A stretch of DNA of 64,000 nucleotides from Hymenoscyphus infarciens (lineage: Eukaryota; Ascomycota; Leotiomycetes; Helotiales; Helotiaceae): NCBI GenBank assembly GCA_001414345.1, contig LLCB01000042.1, positions 205,938 through 269,937 of the forward strand, written 5' to 3'. Numbering within the stretch: the first letter of the stretch is position 1; every line of letters starts with the position of its first letter. This document shows positions 25,063 to 38,400 of this stretch, in pieces. The notes below the pieces were generated by a model. That model did not search any database. It saw nothing but the letters and a program-made list of their open reading frames with translations, and was not told the DNA's origin. The position numbers were made by a program, and so were the translations under genes.

Positions 25063-25143
25063 AGTGAGTGAGTGAGTGAGTGAGTGAGTGGGTGAGTGGG
25101 TGAGTGAGTGAGTGAGTGAGTGAGTGAGTGAGTGAGTGGGTGA
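25063..25143. repeat. TGAG tetranucleotide array
   Basis: About 20 units of GTGA with a few GGTG interruptions, preceded by three copies of GTAC at 25047-25058. Confidence 0.9.
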
Positions 25144-25570
25144 TGGATGGATGGTACGACCTTTTATTACTTTGAAGTTCAGTGAGGGAGGGACTTGGAA
25201 TTACATAGGGAGTGTCCTTTTTTGGGGGGGGAGGGGTTGTGCGAGTTTCTGGGGTTTAGGTATTTGTTGTTTCTATGGGTCTGTATGTTGTTTCTATGGG
25301 TTTATGAGTTGTTTGTTGGGGTTGAGAGAGGGCTGGAGGTGGGTTTTTTTTGTTTTTGGTGTTGGAGCTGTTGTTGGAGTTGTTGGAGTTGTTGGGGTTA
25401 GAGTTGGAGTTGGGGTTGTTGGAGTTGGGGTTTTTGTAGATGTCGAATTTATTGTCTATAGTAAAGATTCTTTTTTTGGGGTGCGGGGTGCGGGGGAGAG
25501 GGCTAGGATAAGAGCCTGTTTAGCTCGCGTATATTAGTCCTTTTATAATATGTACACTACTAAAAATCAT

Positions 25571-28500
25571 AAGGTAAGATATAAGATATATATATATATT
25601 ATAATATATATAAACGTTTAGCTAGTAGATATTATAGTATATACTTTTGCTTATACTTTCTTTAGATATATATATAAGAGACTAAAGTACTCTACGATTA
25701 TGCTAAATGATTATAGTAGTAGTAGTAGTAGGAAAAAGAGAGGCTCGTAGAGAGCCTCGATTCCTCTCTTTAGAGTACTAGTAACTAATAAAGATAGTAT
25801 AATAAACTAAGAAGAGTAGAGTATAAGAGGATAGAAGAGAGTATTAGACTATATAGACGTGATAGAGAAGGGCTTAATCTAAATAATACTCGACTTAGTA
25901 ATAGAGGAGAGAGATATTAAAGTAATTATTAAAGTAGTAGGAAAAGTACTTAAGTATAAGAGAACTAGGAAGAGAGAGGATAATATAATTATATAAAAAA
26001 AAACTATTAGAAGAGCTTACTATTATAGTTAAGAGAATAAGAGGAATAAAGGAGTATAGCCTAATATAAGTAGAGCGAGCTAGAACTAGAGAACTATAGA
26101 GAGGGGTAGTAACTATACTATAGAGAGAATATATAATACTAGCTAAATATACTAGAGAGATTATAGTCTAAGTAATAAGAATAGATAAAGAGAAGAATAA
26201 GTTATTACTAAAAGAGGTAATTAGAGCTATAAATATAGGTAGATATAGAGTAGAAGTAATAGTAGCTTAAAAGCTTTAGAGTAGAGATATTATTATAAGG
26301 TTTAAGAAAGAGAAGTAGGTAGGATATATATAAGATAATAGCTAGATAAAGAAGGTATTTAGATAAGAAATAGTAGTAGTAGTAAGAACGCTTATAGTAC
26401 TTATAAAAAGAGCTCTAATAAATATACTTAAGAATAAGAAGGAGAGTATACTATAAAGTATCTCTTAAGCCTCTAGTATAAAGATACTAAAGATTATATA
26501 ATAAAGAAATAGACGTAGAGAGTATTAGAGATAAGAGAGACTAGCTTAAAGGAACTATATCTTTAAAGTAGTAATAATAGAGGAAGTAAGAAGGCTATAT
26601 ATAAGAGGAATATTATAAGAGGTATAATACTTCTTATATAAAAGATATACTTTAAAAGTAGTAGTATAGAATTATTATAAGTGTTAAAAGTAAGAGTATA
26701 TAGTATACTTTTATAAATAAGATAAGAGGTATATCTAGTATATATATAAGAGATATAAAGAGAGTAAGAAAGAGTACTTTAGTAAGAAGGACTTAAAAGA
26801 ATACCTAGTAAAGTATAGGAATTATAGAAGAGGATACCTAGTATTTATAAAGGAGTACTATATAAGAGAGTAATATTATAAATAAGTAAGAGAATAATAT
26901 CTTAATAGAATAACTATATTTATAAACTTATAAAAACTTTTAAAAGAGAGTAAGGTAAGAATATCTTACCTATTTACCTTTAACTAGAAAAAGAGCTTAT
27001 AAAGCTTAAAGAAGAGGTAGAGATAGAGATTTATACTAGAGAGGCTAATAAATATAAATAAAATAGGATATATAAATAGTAGTAACTTAACCTAGTTTCT
27101 AAAGAGACTAAGAAGCTCTCTTAGTATAATAAAAGATCTAACTAAGGAAAAAATAGAAGTAACTTAAACCTTATTTATAGAACTATTATAAGTATAATAG
27201 TATTATATTAGAATATAAAGAAGATATTAGAAGCTTTTAATCTAGCTCTAAATTATAAGAAGGAATATAATATATTAGTAATCTAAGAACTAGTATAGAA
27301 TAGTATAAGAGACTCTCTTAGCTACTCTTTAAGCTTAAGATATATTATAATCTAGTTAAATAAGATAGTAATACTCTTTATATATAAAAGATACTTAAAA
27401 GTAAGCTAGACGTATATTATAAGTAAGAACTAAGTAAGTATAATAATAAAGGAGAGAGTAGATAAGATAACGGTTTACTTAGTTTATAACCTATAAATAG
27501 AGTAGATACTAATTAAGAATATACTCTAGTAAGCGAGACTAAGAAGAGTACTTATAATAGGTAACCTAAATACTTACTACCTCTTATAGAATATATATAA
27601 GAGATATAATAGAAACGTAGACCTTATTTTTAAACTTACTATACTATAGATACTAGAGAGGGATATACTCTATAGTAAAGCTATATAGAGAAGAGAGAGC
27701 TCTTATAACTCTATAATTAACCTTATCTTCTTTACTAAGAATATAGTAATCTAGTAAAGGTCTTTAAAACTACTAGGATTAGACTATATAATTTAACTTC
27801 TTATAATAAAAGTAAAAAGAGAGAGAAAGGTATTATAAGCGTTTAGATTTAGCTAAAGACTAATAAATAAGATCTTAGTTAAAGTAGAAGCCTCTTACTT
27901 AGAAACACTTATAATCTAAAATATATAAGAACTTAAGAGAGTAGTATAGAGACTTATAAAGAACCTTTAAAAGATAGTAAGAGCCTTAATACTACTCTAG
28001 AAGCTAGATAGAGAGAGAGTATAGCTCTAGTAGAATATAGAGGTTAAAGAAGTATTAAAGAAGGTAAGGAGATATAAAAGAACTTAGAAGGAGTATTAAA
28101 TAGAGAGCTTAAAGTAGTAGCTTAATAATACTTTTTAAGAACTCTAAATAGTAAGTAGAAAGACGAAGATAAAGAGCTAGAGAGAGGTACTAGTAGAGGT
28201 AGTAAAGGATAAAAGGAAACTCTAAATACTTAAGAAGTAAGTATATCTTAAAGAATATATAAGACTAGAAGTACTAATACTACTAATACTTATATTACTT
28301 AATAGAATAAAAGATAAGACCTACTAAGAGAAGGCCTATATCTTTATAGAAAAGTTCTTCTTAGAGTTAATAGCTAACTACTTAAGCGTTCTTAATAAAG
28401 ACTAGAATATTAAGAGCTTCTCTAGAAAGTACTTAGTAAGCTAATATATAACTAAGAAGTATATTAAGATAGCTATAAGATTAATATTATAAAAAGTACT

Positions 28501-30805
28501 AGGATTTAATATACTAGTAAATAGCTTCTTAAAAGCTTATAATAAACTGCTTTATAAAGTACTTACTATAATAGTAGAAGTAAGCTTCTATTTATAACAC
28601 TTTCTATCTTACTTCTACTATATAAAGGTAATAGTACTAAGAAAACTAGATATAATAACTAAGAAGTAGAGTAAGGTAGAAGCTTATTAGCTAATAGTAC
28701 TACTCTTAACTATAGGTAAGATTCTTAAAAAAGTAATAGTATAAAGGCTTATATAGCTTATAAAGGAAATAGTAATATTATTAGAGCTATAAATAAGTAA
28801 TTAGAAGTATTAAAATATAGAGCTAGTAATTAGAATAGTAATAGAGAGTATATATATAGTATAGGAAAATAAGAGCTATATATCTCTAGCTTAACTAGAT
28901 ATAGTAGAAGCCTTTAACTAAGTAGACTATATATAGCTACTTTATATATTAAAGAAGAAGGAGGTTTTATAGTAGATAGTAATATAGATAGAGAGCTTTC
29001 TCTTTAGATAAAGAGCTATACTATTCTTTAATAAATAATTAGTAGATAAAAGAGACCTTAAATAAAGTGTTTTATAAGGATTAGTACTATTACTAATACT
29101 ATTTATCCTCTTTGTTTTAATATTATATAAAGACCTAGTAAGAATTAATAAGCTTATTATAGTAGGCTTTATAGATGATATAAATCTACTTATAATATTA
29201 AAAAGTATAATAGTAAACTATAAGATACTTAAGATAGCTTAAGAAGTATATAATAAGTAAGTAAATAAGTAAAGGATAGCTTTTAGCCTAGAAAAGATAG
29301 TACTTATATACTTTATAAGAATAAGAGTACTATAGAGAGAGATAGTCTAGTTTAGAGAGATAAAGCTTATACTAGTTAAGTATATAAGGTTTTTAAAAGT
29401 AGAGCTTAATAAGAAACTAAACTAGAAGATATACTAAGAAAGAGTCTAGAAGAAGCTTATAATATAAACCTTTATACTTATAAGGCTTACTAGAAAGATA
29501 TAGAGAGTAGACTACTACTAAGTAAGGTAGATATATATAGTAGTAATAAGAAGTATAATAGTATATAGAGCGTTAGTATAATATTATACTATACTAAAAG
29601 AAGGGAATATAAAGAGAATAGTAAGAAGCTTCTCTATATAATAATTAGAATACTTATAAGTAGTAATAGAGGTATATAAAGCTACTCTAGTTTAGAGCTT
29701 AGAAGTTAAAGTAGACTATATACTAATTAACCTATATCTTAACTTATAAGTAGCTACTTTTAAGAGGAAGTTCTAAAGGTTTAAGCTAGAGGAACTAATC
29801 TAGAATACTTATAGATATATAGTAATATAGCTAAAGAGGAGAAGAAGAGGTAGACTAACGAAGGTAGAGAAGGTAATACTATACTTATAGATAGTAAGGT
29901 AGAAGTAGAAAGAGGAGTAGAGAGTAGAAGAAGTAAGATTTAAGTATAATACTACGCTTATAAAATAGAAGAACTATCTAAAGACTTAAAAGAGAAGGAC
30001 TTAAGAGAGGAACTTAATATAATATATAAAAGCGTTAGATAAAGTAGACCTAGATAAGTAGGAGCTATAAAAGGTTTATAAAAGGCTTACTAAGGCGAAG
30101 AGCTTACTACTTATCTAGGTATAAATAGAAGTAATAGAACTAAACGCCTTCTTCTTTATAAAAAGAGTACTAAACTAGGTTATATTATAGTATATTTATA
30201 TAAGTAGTAGAGAGATAGTAGAATACCTAGTTCTATTTTACTAAGATATTCTATAAGAAAGAGATATACTTATAAGAGCTCTAGAGAAGAGGATTAGAGA
30301 TCTATAAGAGCTAAGAGAGGTACTAGTAAATAGGAAACTAGTACTAAGAGTAACTACTTAGCTACTTAGGCTAGGGAGACTCTAGGAGTATAGACTAGTA
30401 CTAGAATTACTTAAGAAGAGAGAGGAGAGTAAGGAAGAGGTAAAAGAAAGAGAGGAATAAGAGGAGAAAGCTAAGATACGCTAGAAGGTAAGACCTTAGC
30501 TCTAATAATTCTAGAAGTAAATATACCTCTTATACTACTAATATATACCTTAGTAGGTTAAATACGCTAACCTACTATATCTCTCTACTATATTACTAAG
30601 TTAAAGAGATAAGCTTTAAATAGATAGTAGTAGAAACTAAAGAAAAGGAGAATTATACTTATAAGAAAGCTTAAAAGGTAAAGAAGAATAAGCTAAAAGG
30701 CTATATAAACTAGAATAGAAGATATACTACTTACTCTTAGAGCTCGGCCTACGGCCTACGTAGTATAATAATAATAATAATAATAATAATATATATATAA
30801 GAATA
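25571..30805 (+). mobile_element. Degenerate Tad-type LINE (non-LTR retrotransposon)
   Basis: All frames are broken by RIP stops, but domains can be followed on the plus strand. A gag-like zinc-knuckle tract lies at about 26665-26760. Endonuclease remnants lie around 27400-27900. Reverse transcriptase remains span about 28200-29450, with VGFIDDINLL (the xxDD site) at about 29162-29190 and the preceding GLVLLLILFILF tract (decayed QGSPLSPILF) at 29068-29110. At the C-terminus about 30140-30250, ELNAFFF followed by IVEYL resembles the LNAFLF and ETVEHYL signature of Tad-like elements. The 3' end is a TAA trinucleotide run (30765-30792), as in many LINEs. It cannot encode active protein. The 5' boundary is approximate. 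Confidence 0.85.
30765..30792. repeat. TAA trinucleotide run at the LINE 3' end
   Basis: About eight TAA units immediately after the decayed coding region; read as the simple-repeat tail of the LINE. Confidence 0.8.
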
Positions 30806-31109
30806 TATACTACTAAAATCAAATAATATACTACTGAAATTAAATAGTATACTCTTTTAATAGCTTAACCTTTGACTTTTATATATATATTATTGAATTT
30901 CTATTACTATTACTACTATAATAGCTAGAGATTTAGTCTAGAGTTAACGAAATATATACTAAAATATATATATAAGCTAAACGATATAGAATATATTTAA
31001 AATTAAACTTATAATATAAATAGATATATACGAGCACCTTTTAACTCTATACTCGTATATAAATCTTATATATCTAAATTCAGTTATATACGTGCTAAAT
31101 AGGCCTTAA

Positions 31110-32551
31110 GTGATAGTGGGTTTTTGTGGAATAGTTGGAGAGATTAGCGGGATTGTAGGATTAGAGGAGTTAGAGAGAGGTTTTTATTTCTTTACCTCTA
31201 TTTAGTTTCTAGGCCTATATTAGCTCGGTTGGTTATTTGAAGGAATAGAGGAGAAATCCTAGGAATAATATGTCGTAATAGAGTGGGATAGTAGCGTATA
31301 CTCTCACGTCAGAGGTATAGAGTTTACGTAGAAGTTTTCTTTTTAGAGGGTGTATTAGTGACAAGGAATTACGGTTGATATCTATGAGTTTTGATTTCTA
31401 GAATACTGTAATATAATCTTTACTTAGTTATGTCAAAAAGTCTGAAAAGAAAAGAAAAACAATTCTAGTTTTTAGGCTCGGGGGAAAATCACGGCTTTCG
31501 GGATCTAGAAAAGTCTTCAAACGACTAAATCGTGAGATTGTAAATCTGAAATTATAAAAGAGAGTTAGAGATTATAGAGTACTGACTTAGGTATTGACTT
31601 TACTAGTTTCTCTTATTATTAGACTTTTTTTTTAAAAATTCTATATTTATTATTCCTATTCCCTCTAAGTTACTATCGTTAGTTAAGAGAAGTAATATAG
31701 AAGAGAGAGAAAAGCGGTAGAGGCAGAGGCGGGGGCGAGGGAGAAATATAAGAGTAGGGAAATATATTTGCTTTTTGTCTTGGAATTGCCTTTCTAAGAG
31801 GGTTGGTATATTATATAGAGGCTTGAAATTTAGGCTTAGAGAGGTTTGCCTCCTTCTTTTCGCTTCTTATGACACTTCTTATAAGAGTTAATTACGATTA
31901 ATTAGTTTTCCGGTTAATTGATCGGGAATTGATTCTAGTAGAGTTGATACTGTAATAGCTAGGTAGTATATATACGATAGTAAGGCTGTAGTAGTGAGAA
32001 CTATAAGAATGAGTTTCTTTGAGTGTAGGCTAAAGAAGCTTTCTTTCGCTCTTATAAACAGTAGTACTTTTGCGATTTACGATTTGTGATGTAGTTGTTT
32101 TTGGACTTTTGTACTTTTAGAGCGCCGTAAAAAGAGGGTACGGTGTCGGAGAATTCTAAACAACATAGGGGATAGATTCCAGTATACCTGCTAACTTCGA
32201 GTGTGCGGAACAGTTTGGATTAGAAGACTTATAAAGTTAATAGCTTTTATTAGGTATACGTGGCGGGATTTACAGGAGGAGATGAAAGTGAGTCTTTTTT
32301 GGGTGATTCTTACACCCTCTCTTCTCTTTGCCGAAATTTCAGGTGCAGCGTAAATATCATTTCTCACACACCAGGTTGATTGAATATAGATAGTAAATGT
32401 TCGTAATTGGGGTTTCTAAATGTCTGCTGGGATGTTTTTCAAGTAGTTCTCAGTCTGACATTTGAACCGGAACACTATGTACAATAACTCCTTTAACATT
32501 TGTCTTGGTTAAATTGATTCGCCACTAAAGACTAAAATCACTAAGGGGAAT
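31110..32551. other. Intergenic stretch between LINE composite and BTB gene remnant
   Basis: No coding signal. The composition recovers gradually from AT-rich to normal between 31110 and 32100, which suggests RIP leakage from the repeat into the flank. Confidence 0.5.
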
Positions 32552-33194
32552 TTAATGGAACCGACGATTATATAGAGCGCTTGATGCTAAGTTCGTTGTT
32601 TGCTTACCCACTTCGAAGATCCTCATGACACCAACACAAGCTCGAGACTGATTGTCTATGCCTCGACTACGAATCTCCTGTAAAAATTCGGCAAATACCT
32701 CTGCAAACCAAGCATCAATGGAACATCCATCTATTCTGAGATCCATGCTTGAGAGCCGACGACTGATTTCAGAAAAAGAATGGTTGGCGTATGGGGGTGG
32801 TGGAGGTGGCCATAAACCGTCGTCTTTTGCCTCTTTTATCAGACGTCGTAGCACCAGAGCATTGCATGGAGTTTCGAATTGTGCAGTAGATCGAGTGCAA
32901 GTTTCATGGCAAAGCTGAGCTCTCTTTTCTTCTTCGAGACCCTCTCTCTCGTCGAGAAGTTTTTGGATCGCCCCGTTAAGAAACCTGTAGATCTGAGCCA
33001 TTGCGTGAGTGCGGGATTCTTGGAGGAGCTCTGTGAAAAGTCAGATTTGATTGAGAACAAATTTTGGGGATTCTCATACTAAGATAAATCTCGGGTACTG
33101 GAGGTATGGGAGGTGCTCGTGTGGTTTTCACAACCTGTTTTCCATCATAATCTTGCAAACTAGTTCCTCTGAAATCTTGCCAGCGACTTGTAAG
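32552..33194 (-). pseudogene. 3' half of a BTB/POZ-domain gene split by a copia element
   Basis: On the minus strand an exon ends at 33080 with donor GTATGA. A 49-base intron (33031-33079) with CTGAC branch and CACAG acceptor follows, then a long exon from 33030 downward. The reading contains a proline-rich PPIPPVPEIYL stretch, then a helical segment MAQIYRFLNGAIQKLLDERE and a cysteine-containing tail ending in the GLWPPPPPPYANHSF region. This layout is typical of the C-terminal part of fungal single-BTB proteins. It lies in the same orientation as the N-terminal half at 41069-41748, with the copia element between. The stop at 32552 may not be the original end, because a GTAAGC donor occurs just upstream of it near 32608. 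The half has no start of its own and is probably not translated in its native frame. Confidence 0.7.
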
Positions 33195-33297
33195 TGTTGA
33201 AAGGATAGTATGAGGTTCGATATGATTATATTACTTAAGCAATTCCAGAGGGGAATTGCTCTCTACTTATATATAAGAGGGTTTAGGAAGACCTATA
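33195..33297 (-). repeat. Copia 3' LTR (less RIP-damaged copy)
   Basis: 103 bases; it differs from the other LTR at about ten sites. At nine of these this copy keeps the ancestral C or G. Confidence 0.85.
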
Positions 33298-35450
33298 TTA
33301 TATAATAGGTATAGATGTTTAACACTTCTACTTAATCTAAACACTCTTAGATTATAATACTAATATACTTTAATAAACCTTTAGCTAAAACCTTTTAAAG
33401 GATAAAAAGCTAGAGAAGAATATATAAGTAAGAAGACTAATTAGAGTCTTTTAAGAAGTTAATTTAAGATATTAACTTCGTCCTCTCCTTCTATATCTAT
33501 AGTATATACTAAGACGCCTCTTATAGTTAAGTTACTTAGTATAGTATCTTCTCTTATACTTATATTATTTATATAGTTGTAGTTATCTAGGATATAGTAG
33601 AAATCCGTTAGTTAGTCTAGTTAATCCTTAATATACTCTCTTAAATATATAAAAAGTTACTTACGCTTTATGTCCTTATCTCGTCTTTTAGACATATTAG
33701 TACTAGGCTTAACTTTAACTTTAACTAATCGATTAATACTAAGTAGATACTTAGTACTATTAGTTTTAATATGCCTTTATATACTAGGAAAACGTTCGAT
33801 TAAGAGTTCTTTATACTTAGTATATATAATATTAGTAAGCCTTGTTAGTAAGAGTTAGAGTAGTATCTAAAAGGCTTCTTTAAAAGGTATAGCAGATGCC
33901 TAGTATAGTAAGAGTAGTAGAGTATTAAGATAATAGCGTTTTAGAGATAGCTTAATTTTAAGACTTTATATAGTAGGTAGTAATATATCTCTTATAGATT
34001 CTACTACTTCTACTACTTCTATAGTTTCTACTACTTCTATAGGTTCTACTACTTCTATAGATTCTACTACTTTTACTACTCTTATAAGTTCTATATCCTT
34101 ATCTTTAATATTATCTAAATTAGTACTCTTATACCTAGAGTACTTATTAAGAGCCTATTTACTCTTAGAGTCGTCCTAGGCTAGGTCTACTAGAATAGGT
34201 TTTCTTCTTTTTAAGAGCTTCTAAGAATAGAGATTAATAACTTTATTTATTAGTACTTTAATAAAGAGAGTATAGTTATAAGAGTTGATTTAAGTATTAA
34301 GAGTAACCTATTTAAAACTAGTAGCTTTAAGGTAACTAAGACTCTAAGACTACTGTTTAAGGTAGTCTTAGTTACTAATAAGGTCTTAAATAAAGTAACT
34401 TAAGATAGCTAGACATCTTCTAACTAGGCTAGTATTACCTTCTCTACTAATCTATATATTAAGGTTTCTTATACCTCTATTCTTTTATAGATAGTTAATA
34501 AATTTCCTTTATATACTAAGTAGATTTATAAAAGAGACAATATTAGTATCTTAATACTTAACTTTAGTATTAACGTCTAGAATAAGAAGTCGTAGACTTA
34601 TAGAGAGTTTTCGTTTAATAACTATAACCTAGGTATACTATAGTATAGTAAGGTATTATAGCCGATTTATTTTAATCTAGGTTTCTATCTAAGTAACTAT
34701 AAGTATAATAATTATGTTTTAGGACTTAATTTAGTTTAGACTAAAAATATATAAGAAGTATTTAAATAGTAGATAGTACTTATTTATATTATCTTACTAG
34801 TTTACCTTTTCCTACTTTATATAATAAGTAATAGAGTATTATATAATCTAGTAGAGTAAGTATACTCTATTATAGCTACTATTAATTTTAGATAGATAAT
34901 ACTAGATATTATAACTAGTAGAGTTAGTCTTTAAGCTTCTAAGTAATAGGAGTTTTAGGTATCGAGTATTAATATCTATAAAGTTAAAAAAGAGTTCTTT
35001 TAAGAGAGTGATAGCTTTTAACTTCTTAAGAGTTATACTAGAGGCGATTCTAGTATTTGACATTTTTTAAGTAGAATAAGTATCTAAAAAAGATAATTTA
35101 TAGATAATAGAGAGAGTTTAATTATAAGATATTTAGGTATTAGGTATATATAAGTAGTTAATATAGTAGCTAGGGCGCTAGATAGTCGACTATATAATAT
35201 AAATTATTAGTCTTAGTAATATAATCTCCTTCTATAATTCGTATTATATAGTTATATAACTTTTAAAAACTATAATAAAAAACGTTTTTTAAGTACTAGG
35301 TCTATTCTTTAATATCTAAAGGTATAATAGTATAAATATAAAGAGTATATTATATAACCTTTCTTTATTTTCTTTAAAGTATTAGATATAGCTCTATAGT
35401 ATTTTAAGCAAGTATAGAGTAATAGTAATACTCTACTAAGCTTTTAGATA
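33298..35450 (-). other. Extra 2.1-kb segment inside the copia element
   Basis: This lies between the end of the copia polyprotein and the 3' LTR, where copia elements normally have only a short polypurine tract. Minus-strand translation around 33990-34220 gives one frame with few stops, Lys/Asp-rich, including a repeat of E-V-V-E-x-I (about five units at 33995-34080). I do not recognise it. It could be an additional element-borne ORF, a captured host fragment, or a nested insertion, all RIP-damaged. Confidence 0.5.
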
Positions 35451-38400
35451 CCTCTCTTCTTAACACTTATTAAGAATTAGAACTTTTTAAAAGTATTCCT
35501 AGGAAGGGGTTTTATAAGTCTATCTACTACTTACTCTTTTATACTAATAAACATAAGGTTTATATATTCTTCGGCTTATGCTTCTCTAACCTTAGTATCT
35601 TAGATAGTAATATACTTAGTATAGTTATAGTAGATAGAGTTTTTTATAAGTGCTATAGCCTTTTAATTATTATAAAGGATTATTATAGTAACTTTTAATT
35701 TAGTTTCTAGAATAAGCTAGTCTAGAAGACGTTATAGCTAAATAGCTTTGTTTATAGTATTTATCTCTCTCTTAAGTTCTACTTTATATAAGAATAGCGA
35801 GACTATAGTCTATCTTTTAAATAACTATAAAATAACGCTACTGCTAATATTAAAGAGGTATCTAAAAGTAGATTATCTAGTTTTATAGTATCTAGCCTAG
35901 TTAATATCTAAATAGCTTATAAGTCTTTTAAGCTTACTTTAAAACACTAAGTTATAGCTTATAGTACTCTTAAAATAATATATAATTTGTTTTACTACTG
36001 TCTAATATTTATTAGTTAGATTAGATAAGAATCTACTTATAATAGATATAGAGTAGGTAATATCTAGTTAAGTACTAAGTATAGTATATATAAATAAGTC
36101 TATTATAGACTAATATTAACGTTTAAAGGTCTTCGACGCCTTATAGTCTTTAAGAGTACTTATAAGATAATTATTTACTTCTATTAACGTATAATATATC
36201 TTAGCTTTAAGTATATTAAAGTTATAAAGTATTTTTTTAATATAGGTATATTATCTTAATCGAAGAGTATATTGTCTTCTATTACGAGTTACTATTATTC
36301 TAAGATAGAAAGTTACTAGTCTAAGATCAGATATCTTAAATTATTAACTAAGTACTATCTTAATTTTATTAATTTCTTTTATTAAGCTACTAGTAATAAA
36401 GAGGTCGTTGATATAGGCTATAATAATAATATCTTTATAGTAGAAGACTCTAGTATCTATATTAAGTAGTTTAAAGCTAAGTGTTTTTAGAAAGCTATAG
36501 AAAGTGTTATACTAGACTTTAAGAGCTTGTTTTAATCTATAGAGTGCTTTTTTAAGTTTATAGACTTTAGTACTATTCTTTCTACTATTCGAGAGTTCTA
36601 TATAGACTTCTTCTTTAATATTACTATATAAAAAGGTAGTTTTAACGTTTATCTATTTAATCTCCTAGTTTAAAGTAGTAGCGATTATAAAGATAAGTTT
36701 ATAGCTAGCTTTATAATAGTAGCAAAGGTTTTATTAAAGTTAATACCCTCTTCTTATTTAAAGCCGCGGACTACTTAGTAAGCCTTATACTAGATAACCT
36801 AGCCTTTATCGTCTATCTTAAGTTTATAAACCTATCTACTTATAAGAACCTTTTAGTTTACTAGTCTATCTACTACCTTTTAAGTGTTATTTTCCTTAAT
36901 AGAGTCTACTTTCTTATTTTCAGCCTCTATCTATTTCTTAGCTTTAGTGTAAATATAGGCTTATTTATATATTTATAGTTTAAAAACGTTATATTATACC
37001 TAGACTAGTAGTACTACTATAAACTATAACTTGTTGATTAGCTAGTAGATAAGAGCGAATAGTAGTAGATTAGATAGAAGTACTAGTCGAAGGCTATAGT
37101 CGTCTATATAGTCTACTATATTATCTAGTAAGGTTCTAGAACTACTAAGGTTAGAGCTATCGTCGTTTATAAAGAGTTATAACCTTTAATATATATATAA
37201 CCTTAATACTCTTATAGTAGTAGATATAGCTAGATTATAATATATAATAATTATAGGCTTTAGTAGTAATAGTAGAGTAGACGAGAGTATTACTTCTTTA
37301 TTTTAATAAAGTACTAGAATATTATTTTCTAAATCGTTAGACAGCTCTATAAATCTAGAGCCTTCGAGCTTAGGTAAAGGTAGTAAGTAGTCTAGTCTTA
37401 GGTATACTTATAGTTTCTTTATTTAACCTCTTCTTCTTAGAGATATAAGTCTTTAATCTTTTATCTCCTACTAGTATATCTTACTAGTAGTCTATAACTT
37501 ATATTTATAAGACTCTTTAGTTATCTTTATAACTACTTTAGTAATATCTATAATAGCTCTTTTAATTTTAAATATAGAGTTAGCTTTAAGGTTTTTACTT
37601 TATTATTAATTAGAATCCGCTTTATTAAGTCGTTAGTCTAGAGTAATCTTAAAGGTAAGGACTTTAGATACTAGTTCTTTCTCTTATAAGTCGACTTATA
37701 TTTTATTAATATAAATATTATTAGCTTAAACGATTTTCTTATTAGTAGTCTAGATCTACTTAATATAATCTCTTTTATAGCCTATTAAGTGTCTAGAAAA
37801 GGTTTAAGCCTTTTTAAGCTTACTCTTTTTAAGCTTATTTTTAAGAACTATATACTATAACCTTATAATTCTTAAATAATTAATATAAGAGTATAAGCTA
37901 GTAATAGCCTTAAAGAGGGAAATTTTAGTAGCTATATAAATATGTCTTTAGTAAAGATAAATAGAGGTTTATAATAATTTAAGCTAAAAGTAGTTAGTAT
38001 AAAAGTTAAGATAGTATCTTCTTATTATCTCTATTATCTACTATAAGGTTTAGCCTAGACGTTTAATAGCTTTATTTATCTTAGAATTATTTAGAATTAT
38101 AGTTTTAAGTATAATATCTTCTTTTTTAAGATATTTACTAAGAGTAATACTAATATATTTACTTTTATTATTACTATAAATATAATAGATCCGTTGTTTA
38201 AGGTACTTATAGATAGCTTTATATTTCTTAAAATAGGCTAATATATTACTTTTATTTTTTATATTATAGACTTCTACGTCTTTTATTTTATTATAATAAA
38301 AGTATATCTAGTATTAAAAACTAAATAGTCTAGTTTTTAAGAGTCTTATAACGTCTATATATACTAATTCTATAGAGTATTATTTAGGCTTTATATAGCT

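Larger units (their letters stand above)
24079..25508. other. Gene-free stretch dense in simple repeats, left edge of the repeat island
   Basis: No gene is recognised. From about 24640 onward the sequence is a patchwork of homopolymer runs, minisatellite and tetranucleotide arrays (listed separately) and G/T-rich low-complexity sequence (25250-25440). The open frames at 25136-25537 are by-products of this composition. Confidence 0.6.
25512..31106. mobile_element. RIP-degraded composite element with Harbinger/Tourist-like ends enclosing a LINE
   Basis: The left end GAGCCTGTTTAGCTCG and the right end (31106 inward) AGGCCTATTTAGCACG are RIP-mutated relatives of the GGGCCTGTTTGGCTCG ends of the intact element at 43339-43764. 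Both sides are flanked by TAA (25509-25511 and 31107-31109), matching the three-base target of PIF/Harbinger elements. Nearly all the interior is a RIP-damaged LINE (separate entry), so the outer element itself would be only about 360-430 bases. A similar word (about ACTACTAAAATCA) on each side of the LINE (near 25556-25570 and 30809-30822) may be the LINE's target duplication. CpA and TpG are almost absent throughout. Confidence 0.6.

Noticed and set aside
25136..25537. 133-residue frame rich in Gly, Val and Phe
   Set aside because: Produced by G/T-rich low-complexity sequence beside simple repeats.
33983..34100. Regular TTCTACTACTTCTATAG-type repeats considered as a CRISPR-like array
   Set aside because: Units are contiguous with no unique spacers, and they lie in a decayed retrotransposon of a eukaryote.
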